64,000 nucleotides of DNA, taken from NCBI RefSeq assembly GCF_013374095.1, contig NZ_AP022672.1, positions 3,303,501 to 3,367,500 of the forward strand. Direction: 5' to 3'. Shown piece after piece: positions 29,283-37,142 of the stretch. The translations under genes and the position numbers were made by a program. The stretch's first letter is position 1; every line of letters starts with the position of its first letter. The notes under the pieces were generated by a model. It ran no database searches. It saw only the letters and a program-made list of their open reading frames with translations, and was not told the DNA's origin. The stretch comes from Sphingomonas sp. HMP6 (GTDB taxonomy: Bacteria > Pseudomonadota > Alphaproteobacteria > Sphingomonadales > Sphingomonadaceae).

Positions 29283-29852
29283 ATGACGGTATTCCAGAAC
29301 ATCCGGAAAGGCTTGATCCCGGCGCGGCTGACCGTCGCCGACGTGTACGCCCTGCAGGAAGCGGGGGTCATCGACGAGCACGAGCATTTCGAGTTGATCG
29401 ACGGGGAGATCGTGCCGATGGCGGCGGTCAAGTTCAGTCAGCACGAATGGATGAAGTCGCGTCTCAACGAGGCGCTGGTCTTGGCAAAGCCGCGCGCGGC
29501 GGGGCTTTTTGTCGAGCCGTCCGTCACGCTCAACGAAACGACATTCGTGGAGCCCGATCTGGTCATCTGGCCACGCGACATCCCGTCGCAGGAGGTACGC
29601 GGGCCCGATCTGGAACTGGTGGTCGAGGTCGCGATCTCCTCGCTCGGCTATGATCTGCGCCTCAAAGCGCGCCTTTACGCCCAGCACGGAGTGCACGATT
29701 ATTGGGTCGTAGACGCCTTGCGTAAGACGATCCGCGTGCATCGCGCCCCGGTCGACGGCATCTATACCGACGTCGAAGAGTATGAGGCGCAGGACCCGGT
29801 AACGGCGTTGCTGCTACCGGGCGTGGTGATTCGACTCGACGCGTTGGACTGA
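29283..29852 (+). CDS. Uma2 family (DUF820) putative endonuclease
   Basis: 189 residues with a restriction-endonuclease-like fold. [21 protein letters not shown] opens the domain, [10 protein letters not shown] and [33 protein letters not shown] form the PD-(D/E)xK-like core (VEPD then VVEV), and a beta-rich C-terminus follows. Uma2 proteins are common in cyanobacteria and scattered elsewhere, often as mobile or solitary genes of unknown target. It is wedged 10 bases after thrS and 61 bases before infC. Confidence 0.85.
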   Translation: MTVFQNIRKGLIPARLTVADVYALQEAGVIDEHEHFELIDGEIVPMAAVKFSQHEWMKSRLNEALVLAKPRAAGLFVEPSVTLNETTFVEPDLVIWPRDIPSQEVRGPDLELVVEVAISSLGYDLRLKARLYAQHGVHDYWVVDALRKTIRVHRAPVDGIYTDVEEYEAQDPVTALLLPGVVIRLDALD

Positions 29853-29913
29853 TCTTCCAAGATCGCCATTTATTCCCTATATATCCCTATCAACAACGAC
29901 AGGAGCTCTACCT

Positions 29914-30450
29914 ATCCGTCCTCCCATGACCCGCCAGGCGCCGCCGATGAACGGCCCTCGCTTCAACGAATTCATTGTGTCGCCCAAGGTCCGCGTCATC
30001 GACGGGGACGGCGAAAATCTTGGCGTGATGTACACGCGCGAGGCGATGGAGCAGGCGCGCGAGGTCGGTCTCGACCTGGTCGAAGTGTCGCCCAACGCCG
30101 ATCCGCCCGTCGCCAAGTTCCTCGATGTCGGCAAGTTCAAATATGAGGCCCAGAAAAAGGCCAACCTCGCCCGCAAGAGCCAGAAGACGCAGGAGATCAA
30201 AGAGATCAAGATGCGTCCCAACATCGATGATCACGATTACGACACCAAGATGAAGAAGGTGCTCGAGTTCATCGACGAAGGCGACAAGGTCAAGATCACG
30301 TTGCGCTTCCGCGGGCGTGAATTGAGCCACGGCCAGCTCGGCATGGTGCTGCTCCAGCGCGTCCAGGCCGATGTGGCGGAAACCGCCAAGGTCGAGGCGT
30401 ATCCGCGCATGGAAGGCCGTCAGATGCTGATGGTGCTTGCCCCCAAATAA
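29914..30450 (+). CDS. infC: Translation initiation factor IF-3, probable ATC start
   Basis: IF-3 binds the 30S subunit, prevents premature 50S joining and discriminates against non-standard start codons. N-domain GPRFNEF ... [20 protein letters not shown]; linker [23 protein letters not shown]-domain [20 protein letters not shown]. The first ATG (29926) lies 20 bases from the AGGAG at 29901-29905. An in-frame ATC at 29914 is 8 bases from it and yields MRPPMTRQ, similar to the MRRP-type N-termini that I recall for other alphaproteobacterial IF-3 proteins. E. coli infC uses ATT for autoregulation, so an ATC start is plausible. Using ATG, the protein would be 174 residues instead of 178. Confidence 0.95.
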   Translation: MRPPMTRQAPPMNGPRFNEFIVSPKVRVIDGDGENLGVMYTREAMEQAREVGLDLVEVSPNADPPVAKFLDVGKFKYEAQKKANLARKSQKTQEIKEIKMRPNIDDHDYDTKMKKVLEFIDEGDKVKITLRFRGRELSHGQLGMVLLQRVQADVAETAKVEAYPRMEGRQMLMVLAPK

Positions 30451-30691
30451 TTTCGCGCTTCGCCGTGGCCGATGGTCACGGCGACCGCCGGTCCCGGCTG
30501 CGAAATTCCCAGCTTTACGTAACGTCGTTTCGCCATGCCCGATCTTCGGACATGGCTGCTCGCTGTGGCGCGATTGCACCACAGCGATTCCGTTACGTCT
30601 TCAAATACATGATTTTTGCTGGACGTCTGCGCCTGTGCAGTTAAGGCGCGGCGCAATACCCGAATAACGAAAAAATCTGGAGAGTGTTGTA

Positions 30692-33541
30692 ATGCGTAAG
30701 TCCGCGTACCTGTTGTCCGTCGCCGCCATCGCCGTTTCGGCTCCCGCTTTCGCGCAGACCGCCCCGGCCCCGACCGGACCGACAACGACTCAGGCGGATG
30801 CTCAGGCCGGTACGCCCGCGACCGCCCCCGCAGAGGTCGCCGCCCCCGAAGCCGCACAAATCGAAGACACTGGCGGCGATATCGTCGTGACCGCCACGCG
30901 CCGCGCGGATCGCCTATCGAACGTGCCGATCGCGGTGTCGGCAATCGGCCAGGCCTCGCTGCAGAATTCGGGCGGTTCGGACATCCGCTCGCTCAACCAG
31001 TTGGCCCCGTCGCTGCTGATCTCCTCCACCGGCAGCGAATCGAACGCCTCGGCCCGCATCCGCGGCGTCGGCACGGTCGGTGACAATCCCGGTCTCGAAA
31101 GCTCGGTCGCGGTGTTCATCGACGGCGTCTATCGCAGCCGCACCGGCGTCGGCTTGAACGAACTCGGCGAAATCGACCGAGTCGAAGTGCTGCGCGGGCC
31201 GCAGGGCACGCTGTTCGGCCGCAATGCCTCGGCCGGCCTCATCAACATCATCACGCGCGGGCCGGAGTTCAAATTCGGCGGCAATGCCGAGGGGACGTAC
31301 GGCAATTACGACCAGAAGCGCCTCGCGCTCGGCCTGACCGGCCCGATCACCGACACGCTCGCCTTCCGTGTCGACGGCATCTATGTGAACCGCGATGGCT
31401 TCTACAAGAATGTGACCCAGGGCGGCGGCAGCGAAGCGCGTGTCAACGATCGCGACCGCTATTTCGTTCGCGGGCAATTGCTCTTCAAGCCGACCGCGGA
31501 CCTCAGCTTCCGGTTGATCGGCGATTATTCGCACCGCAAGGAAAGCTGCTGCGGCGCCAACTATTACAGCCAGGCGCAGACCTTCGACCCGACCGCCAAC
31601 GCGGTCCAGGCGAACGGCAGCAGCGTGAATACCGACGGTGCCGTCGCGGTCAGCGACGCCAATCCGATCGTCGATATTCTCCGTCGTGCAGGGGCCGCTT
31701 ATCCGCTCGCGGGCAACACGCCCAACCCGTTCAACCGCGAAGTCGCGCTGACGCCGGGCCAGACCTATCGCAACACCACGGTCGATTACGGCGGCTCGCT
31801 CCAGGCCGATTGGAACCTTGGCGGTGCCACGCTCACCTCGATCACGGCGTACCGCGAATACAAATCGGGCAATGCCGGCGATGTCGATTACACCAACGTC
31901 GACCTGACGCACCGCGCCGCCGACGGCAACGCCTACCGCCAGTTCCGCACCTTCACGCAGGAAGCGCGTTTGCAGGGTTCGGCGTTCGACAACCGGCTCG
32001 ATTGGCTTGTCGGCGGCTTCTATTCGAACGAGCGGCTGCGCGTCGTCGATAACGCCCAGTTCGGCGCGCAATATGGCGCGTTCGCGGCGTGCCGTCTGGT
32101 CGCCAACATCAGCCAGAACGCCGTGCTGCAGAACAATGCGGCGCCCGGCTGTCTCTCGGCGACCGGCCGTGCGACGATCACCGGCGCATTCGGTGGCGCC
32201 GGGCCGCTCGCTTCCGCCGTGCTGGCCGGGCTCGATCGCCTCTCGACCGTCAACAATGTCGGCGACAATGGCTCGGTCTATCGCCAGAAGAGCGAAAATT
32301 TCGCCTTCTTCACGCACAACATCTTCCGCGTGACCGATACGGTCTCGCTGACGCTGGGCGGCCGCTACACGCATGAGGCGAAGGATTTCGGCGCGAACTT
32401 CAACAACACCAACACGGTGTGCCCGGTGCAGCAGGCCAACCTGTCGCCGCTGCTCGCCAGCGCCAATGTCCCCGCCGCCGCCAAGACCTATATCGGCGGC
32501 ATCCTGACGCTGACCTGCACGGGCAATTCGTCGTCGCAGCTCAACGCCCTGAACCTGCAGAACAATTTCGGCGAGGGTAAGGTCACCGGCACCGCGGTCC
32601 TGTCCTGGAAGCCGATCCCCAGCCTGTTGACCTACGCGTCCTATGCCAAGGGCTATAAGGCCGGCGGCTATAACCTCGATCGCTCGCCTTTGGGCGGTGT
32701 GTCCGGCGTGTTCGGTCCGCGCAGCAATGCCGATGCGTCGGGCCTGAAGTTCGATGCGGAAACGGTCAACAGCTACGAACTGGGTGCCAAGTTCAAGACG
32801 CGCGGCTTCACGCTCAACGTCGCGGCGTTCCGCTCGGAGTTCAAGAACTTCCAGCTCAACACCTTCAACGGCTCGGTCTTCGTCGTGCAAAACGTCCAAG
32901 GCTGCTCGACCGGCCTCAACGGCGGCGACACCGACAATCTGGCCGCAACCGGCCAGTGCAGCGGCAGCGCCAACAAGCCCGGCGTGATCTCGCAGGGTGT
33001 CGAGCTTGAAGCGACGATGACACCGATCCGGCAGTTGCAGGTGACGGTGGGCTACACCTATGCCGACACCAAATTCGCGCGCAATCTGGTCGGCAATGCA
33101 GCCGGTGCCCCGCTCGATCCGGCACTGTTCCTGCTGCCGGGCAAGCAAATGTCGAATGCTCCGACGCACGTCGTCACCGGCTCGATCGCCTGGACGCCGG
33201 AACTCGGCTCGAACGGCCTGTCGGGTCTGGTCTATGTCGATAGCCGCCTGAGCTCGGACTATAATACCGGGTCCGATCTGGCACCGGAGAAGAAGCAGGA
33301 TGGTTTTGCTTTGGTCAACGCGCGCGTCGGCATTCGTGGGCCCAACCAGCTTTGGGCGCTCGAATTCTGGTCGCAGAACGTGTTCAACAAACAGTACATC
33401 CAGGTTGCGTTCAACGCCCCGTTCCAGGGTGCCGGTTCGTCGGCCAACGTCGCTGCCTTCGGTGGCACCGGCAACGCGCTCTACTCGGCCTTCCTCGCCG
33501 AGCCACGCACCTATGGCCTGACGCTGCGCTCGCGGTTCTGA
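30692..33541 (+). CDS. TonB-dependent receptor
   Basis: A 949-residue outer-membrane active transporter. A signal peptide (cleaved after AFAQ) and a Pro/Ala/Thr-rich linker precede the TonB-box-like GGDIVVTATRR near residue 65. The plug domain contains VEVLRGPQGTLFGRNASAGLINIITRGP, and the 22-strand barrel ends in SRF with the terminal Phe. Internal cysteines occur in long extracellular loops (SCCGANYY, GCSTGLNGG). The family imports siderophores, cobalamin, sugars or lignin-derived compounds; nothing adjacent defines its ligand. The ribosome-binding site GGAGAG is 8 or so bases upstream. The 240-base leader contains two small hairpins. Confidence 0.95.
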   Translation: MRKSAYLLSVAAIAVSAPAFAQTAPAPTGPTTTQADAQAGTPATAPAEVAAPEAAQIEDTGGDIVVTATRRADRLSNVPIAVSAIGQASLQNSGGSDIRSLNQLAPSLLISSTGSESNASARIRGVGTVGDNPGLESSVAVFIDGVYRSRTGVGLNELGEIDRVEVLRGPQGTLFGRNASAGLINIITRGPEFKFGGNAEGTYGNYDQKRLALGLTGPITDTLAFRVDGIYVNRDGFYKNVTQGGGSEARVNDRDRYFVRGQLLFKPTADLSFRLIGDYSHRKESCCGANYYSQAQTFDPTANAVQANGSSVNTDGAVAVSDANPIVDILRRAGAAYPLAGNTPNPFNREVALTPGQTYRNTTVDYGGSLQADWNLGGATLTSITAYREYKSGNAGDVDYTNVDLTHRAADGNAYRQFRTFTQEARLQGSAFDNRLDWLVGGFYSNERLRVVDNAQFGAQYGAFAACRLVANISQNAVLQNNAAPGCLSATGRATITGAFGGAGPLASAVLAGLDRLSTVNNVGDNGSVYRQKSENFAFFTHNIFRVTDTVSLTLGGRYTHEAKDFGANFNNTNTVCPVQQANLSPLLASANVPAAAKTYIGGILTLTCTGNSSSQLNALNLQNNFGEGKVTGTAVLSWKPIPSLLTYASYAKGYKAGGYNLDRSPLGGVSGVFGPRSNADASGLKFDAETVNSYELGAKFKTRGFTLNVAAFRSEFKNFQLNTFNGSVFVVQNVQGCSTGLNGGDTDNLAATGQCSGSANKPGVISQGVELEATMTPIRQLQVTVGYTYADTKFARNLVGNAAGAPLDPALFLLPGKQMSNAPTHVVTGSIAWTPELGSNGLSGLVYVDSRLSSDYNTGSDLAPEKKQDGFALVNARVGIRGPNQLWALEFWSQNVFNKQYIQVAFNAPFQGAGSSANVAAFGGTGNALYSAFLAEPRTYGLTLRSRF

Positions 33542-33565
33542 GCTAGCGCGTAGAACGAAAAGCGG

Positions 33566-33597
33566 CCCGTCCCTCTGATCGAGGGGCGGGTTGTTTC
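33566..33597 (+). terminator. Probable terminator of the TonB receptor gene
   Basis: Stem CCCGTCCCTC / GAGGGGCGGG (one G-T pair) with a 5-base loop, followed by the weak T-rich tail TTGTTT. It lies 25 bases after the receptor stop codon. Confidence 0.75.
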
Positions 33598-33964
33598 GGT
33601 TCGGCGTCTGCAAGCGCGCGATCGGCGATTGAGACCAACGATACCGGCCCGTGGGACACTCGCCCTTGGGTGTTCCTGTTCGAATAAGACGAACAACTCG
33701 CGTGTGGATTTCCACAAGGGCAACCGGGGAAAGCGTCGCGCGCGACTATCTCGCGACGCTTCCCACTTTCGACCACGAGCAGATGGCGAAGGCGATGTGG
33801 TCGACCGCAAACGCCGCGGTCCCGGTGTGGACGAAGGGCGGTTAGCGCCGGAACCAATCTCCGACGGTCGCTCCACTCCCAATTGCGGACATCGAGTCGG
33901 CCGCCTGCTTGTCCAAAACCCGGCAGTAAAAAGCGCGACCCTCAGTCGCATGCGCCGCCAGAGT
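33598..33964. other. Intergenic region, possibly with a decayed gene end
   Basis: No complete gene is supported. One plus-strand frame (about 33725-33845) reads SVARDYLATLPTFDHEQMAKAMWSTANAAVPVWTKGG before a stop. That looks protein-like and could be the tail of a degraded gene, but it has no credible start and I recognise no family. Confidence 0.35.
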
Positions 33965-34371
33965 TTAGAGCACCGCCTCGATATACTGCGACAGAAGTGG
34001 GTCGTGCTGAAATCGATCGGCGTGGCTGTCCAGATAACCAAGCTGCGATGAGGGTTCTTTGTACGTCGAATGTCGTACGTCGCTGAAGCCCGCCGCCCGA
34101 ACCGCCTTCAACATTTCCGCTCGCGAATACAGATACTGGTGGCCATGCCCATAGAAGCTGCCGTTGACCACATCGCACGGTACCGTGCCATCGAGCACGC
34201 CTGCACTCAGCCAGTCGAGATCAGGCGTTGCAATCCGCAGGACGCCGCCCGGCTTCAACACCCGTGCACATTCGCGGAGCATTATGGCCGCGTCTGCCTT
34301 GGAAATGTGCTCGATAAATTCCTCGGTGAAGACGTAATCTATTGATGCGTCGGCGAACGGCAACTTTGTTG
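33965..34371 (-). pseudogene. SAM-dependent methyltransferase, C-terminal part (split by IS1380)
   Basis: The downstream portion of a class I methyltransferase. LPFADASIDYVFTEEFIEHIS, ECARVLKPGGVLRIATPDL and the C-terminal YLYSRAEMLKAVRAAGF are family motifs IV-VI and the following helices. The upstream portion lies at 36013-36295. When the IS and one copy of CTAA are removed, the two parts join in frame (MDLATKLPFADAS) to give a 229-residue protein. The IS therefore inactivated a recently intact gene. Related proteins are often found in glycan or exopolysaccharide clusters; the native substrate is unknown. Confidence 0.9.
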
Positions 34372-34375
34372 CTAA

Positions 34376-36012
34376 CCCGGATTATTCATCGGGAGCGATA
34401 ATCGGTGGTGGCGATCGTGGTCTAAGTCTTTGGTTTGGAGTAGAGAAAGGGTGCTTACGCCATCCCTCTGCTCCAGACAGAAAGTGCCACGACCGCCATG
34501 GCCGACGATAGTGGGTTCTCCTTCACCTTCCCAGCCATTCGTGGTCGAAAAATCACCGCCGCGTTCGACGGCGGTCGGCTGACGTCGGACGGCGGCGTGC
34601 TACTGCTCGCACAGGCCGAGCGGCGGTTGGGGATCGCGGATCGGCTCGCCGCCTGCATCGCTGATCCGCGCGATCAGGGTCGGGTGATCCACCGGGTCGC
34701 CGACATCTTGCGCGCCCGCATGCTCGCGATCTCGTGTGGGTATGAAGACGCCAATGATCTCGACGCCCTGCGGCATGATCCAGGGTTCAAGCTGGCGCTC
34801 GGCAAACTGCCGGGTGATCCGTTCGGGCTGGCCAGCCAGCCGACGATGAGCCGGTGGGAAAACGCGCCGACTACGCGCGAGTTGATCCGTCTGACCGGTA
34901 CGCTGGTCGACCTTTATTGCGCGAGCTACCCCGTGCCACCTGCGGCGGTGACGCTCGACATCGATGATACCGTCGACGTCGTACACGGCGCGCAGCAGCT
35001 CTCTTTCTGGAACGGCCACTACGGCGAGCGCTGCTTCCTGCCGATCCATGTCTACGACACCGCTACCGGGCGGCCGGTTGCGATGCTGCTGCGCACCGGC
35101 AAAACGCCGTCGGGCAAGGAAGTCGCCGGCCATGTTCGCCGGCTCGTGCGACGTATCCGTCGCCACTGGCCCGATACCCGGATCACGCTGCGCGGCGATG
35201 GTCATTACGGTCGGCCAGAGCCGATGGCCTGGTGCGAGGCGAACGGAATCGACTACATCTTCGGGCTGCCCGGCAACCGCACGCTCCACGCCGATCCCGT
35301 CATCGTTCGGGAAGGCGATGCCTGCGCGACCGACCGGGCATTGCAGGGACTGGTCGAACTAAGGCGTTACGCAGAGACGCGCTACGCTGCGAAAACCTGG
35401 GGGAATACCGAACGTCGCGTCGTTGCTCGCATCGAGGCGAGCAGCCTCGGCCTCGACATCCGCCTCGTTGTCACCTCGCTTGCCGAGGGCAGCGCTGAAC
35501 GGATCTATGACACGCTTTACTGCGCCCGCGGCCAGGCGGAAAACTTGATCAAGCTGCATAAAACGCAGCTGAAGAGCGACCGAACCTCCTGCTGCTCGGC
35601 CAACGCCAATCAGATGCGGCTCATCCTTCACACCGCCGCCTACTGGCTGATGTGGGCCGTGCGGCACGCTATGCCCGCAACCGCCACGCTCCGCACCGCC
35701 GAGTTCGCGACCATCCGCCTGCGGCTGCTCAAGGTCGCCGCGCGCGTCGTCGAAACCACCAGCCGCATCCGCATCGCCTTCGCAAGCGCCTGTCCCGATG
35801 CCGCGCTGTTCCGATCCATCGCGCTCAACTTGCGCACCACGGGACCATGATCGATGCGGCAGTGGCCGCCAAACGAACCCCGCCCATCAACTCCGCCCCA
35901 AACTGTGAACCCGCGATGAGACAGGCGCTTGGGACCCATGCGCCCTGCCTGCGGCTACACGACGCCTGCGCTGACCCATCGGCTGAGAAACGCTGCCGGT
36001 GAATAGATCAGG
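34376..36012 (+). mobile_element. IS1380-family insertion sequence
   Basis: 1637 bp, bounded by imperfect 22-bp inverted repeats (left CCCGGATTATTCATCGGG..., right end read inward CCTGATCTATTCACCGGC...; 16 of 22 positions match). It is flanked by the direct repeat CTAA at 34372-34375 and 36013-36016, a 4-bp target duplication. It contains one full-length transposase gene and interrupts a methyltransferase gene. Confidence 0.93.
34498..35850 (+). CDS. IS1380 family transposase
   Basis: A 450-residue DDE transposase. The N-terminus FPAIRGRKITAAFDGGRLTSDGG is typical of the family. Catalytic residues are the Asp pair of VTLDIDDTVDVVHG (about 157), the Asp of ITLRGDGHYGRPEP (about 233) and the Glu of YCARGQAENLIKLHK (about 347). 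The frame is intact, so the element may still be active. It is read in the opposite direction to the methyltransferase it interrupts. Confidence 0.95.
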   Translation: MADDSGFSFTFPAIRGRKITAAFDGGRLTSDGGVLLLAQAERRLGIADRLAACIADPRDQGRVIHRVADILRARMLAISCGYEDANDLDALRHDPGFKLALGKLPGDPFGLASQPTMSRWENAPTTRELIRLTGTLVDLYCASYPVPPAAVTLDIDDTVDVVHGAQQLSFWNGHYGERCFLPIHVYDTATGRPVAMLLRTGKTPSGKEVAGHVRRLVRRIRRHWPDTRITLRGDGHYGRPEPMAWCEANGIDYIFGLPGNRTLHADPVIVREGDACATDRALQGLVELRRYAETRYAAKTWGNTERRVVARIEASSLGLDIRLVVTSLAEGSAERIYDTLYCARGQAENLIKLHKTQLKSDRTSCCSANANQMRLILHTAAYWLMWAVRHAMPATATLRTAEFATIRLRLLKVAARVVETTSRIRIAFASACPDAALFRSIALNLRTTGP

Positions 36013-36295
36013 CTAAATCCATATAGGTGTCAGCGCGTGGATCGAGATCGGCCGTCAGCGCGCCTTCGATCGTATTGCTCCCGCCGCCCAAATTGAGCAG
36101 CTTCATGCCCGACTGGTGCGTCCAGCGATTGCGATAACCCCGTGACACCACAGGACCAACGACAGGCCAGAGAGCAGGGATCTTAGTCGCAGCAAACCTC
36201 GCCAGCGCGTGGATGGTTCCATAGCGTCGGCGGTAGAATGCTAGCTTAGGCAAGAGGCCATTTGGGGGCGGCGCAGTAAAGGTAAATGTCGTCAT
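36013..36295 (-). pseudogene. SAM-dependent methyltransferase, N-terminal part (split by IS1380)
   Basis: Begins at ATG 36295. About 60 residues of basic leader precede the SAM-binding motif I MKLLNLGGGSNTIEGALTADLDP and the acidic loop DPRADTYMDLA, after which the IS introduces a stop. It joins in frame with 33965-34371. The internal MKLLNLGGG could be an alternative start, but the longer frame is retained here. Confidence 0.88.
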
Positions 36296-36749
36296 GGCAA
36301 CGGCAAATAAATGCCCCGTATGCCCGTGTCACCACAAATTATTTCTATCTCAGCGCCTCGTTCGCTCCGCACAGGACAATAGGGTGCGGCGCGCATGGTG
36401 CTTCTTTTCTTGTTTTGACAGGGACCGGCCCTCGCTACTTCCCAACATCAACGAATGGCGCTTGCAATTCAGCACCAACCGACGGTCAAGAATGGTCGGT
36501 GAGCGTCGCCTTCCGACCCAATCCCCCACATCCGCCCTGTCCGATACGCAGCCGATCCGTCACCGTCGGAAGTCCGCTGCTTCAATTCGTCGGCACACGC
36601 GCTGATCCATACCGCCATGGACGACGTGAAGGGCGAGACCTTTGCGAATTTCGCCTTAAAAACAAGCATCTCCAGCGCTCGGGCCACCCGCGATGATGCG
36701 ACTTTTGGGACTTTACGACGGTCCTCCATGCGTTGGGACGCGCCGACCG
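36296..36749. other. Intergenic stretch without a supported gene
   Basis: About 450 bases with mixed codon usage in all frames and no ribosome-binding site, no recognisable protein motif, and no clear hairpin. It may be eroded sequence of the same accessory patch as the IS and the methyltransferase. Confidence 0.45.
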
Positions 36750-37130
36750 CTATACCGGTGGCTGCCACAACTCCACGGCGTTGCCCTCTGGATCGTGGAT
36801 CCGCGCGAACCGCCCAGTGCTGGGATCATCCCATTCGGCCTTGGTCTCTACCGCAATCCCCGCTGCGGTCAGCGACGCGATCAGCGCGTCGATCTCCGAC
36901 ACGCGCAAATTCAGCATGAACTGCTTGTCGGCGGCGAAATAGTCGGTGTCGGCCTTGAACGGTGCGAAAACCACTGGGCCGCCTTGCGTCTCCCAGCTCC
37001 ATGCATCGGGCGTCGCGCCGGGTGTGGAGACGCAGCCCGCGCCAATGCCGAGATGCGTCTTGTACCAGGCCGACAAAGCGTCGGGGGCTTTGCTGCGAAA
37101 GAAAAGCCCGCCAATTCCAAGTACCGGCAT
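36750..37130 (-). CDS. VOC family protein
   Basis: 126 residues with two VOC half-domains: VLGIGGLFFRSKAPDALSAWYKTHLGI, then VVFAPFKADTDYFAADKQFMLNLRVSEIDALIASL, ending FARIHDPEGNAVELWQPP. The C-terminal DPEGN-ELW signature with its metal Glu is typical of the glyoxalase/bleomycin-resistance/dioxygenase fold. The specific activity cannot be told; the family includes isomerases, dioxygenases and binding proteins. It sits 12 bases after the end of glnD on the same strand and could be co-transcribed. Confidence 0.85.
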   Translation of the reverse strand: MPVLGIGGLFFRSKAPDALSAWYKTHLGIGAGCVSTPGATPDAWSWETQGGPVVFAPFKADTDYFAADKQFMLNLRVSEIDALIASLTAAGIAVETKAEWDDPSTGRFARIHDPEGNAVELWQPPV

Positions 37131-37142
37131 GTTGCGTCCCCC

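Noticed and set aside
27068..29431. 787-codon open frame antisense to thrS
   Set aside because: High GC leaves few stops opposite a real gene; the translation shows no domain and no ribosome-binding site.
30914..33715. 933-codon open frame antisense to the TonB receptor
   Set aside because: Same artefact; the plus strand encodes an unmistakable receptor.
36296..36749. Several overlapping plus-strand frames of 60-130 codons
   Set aside because: No start signals, mixed codon use and no protein-like motifs.
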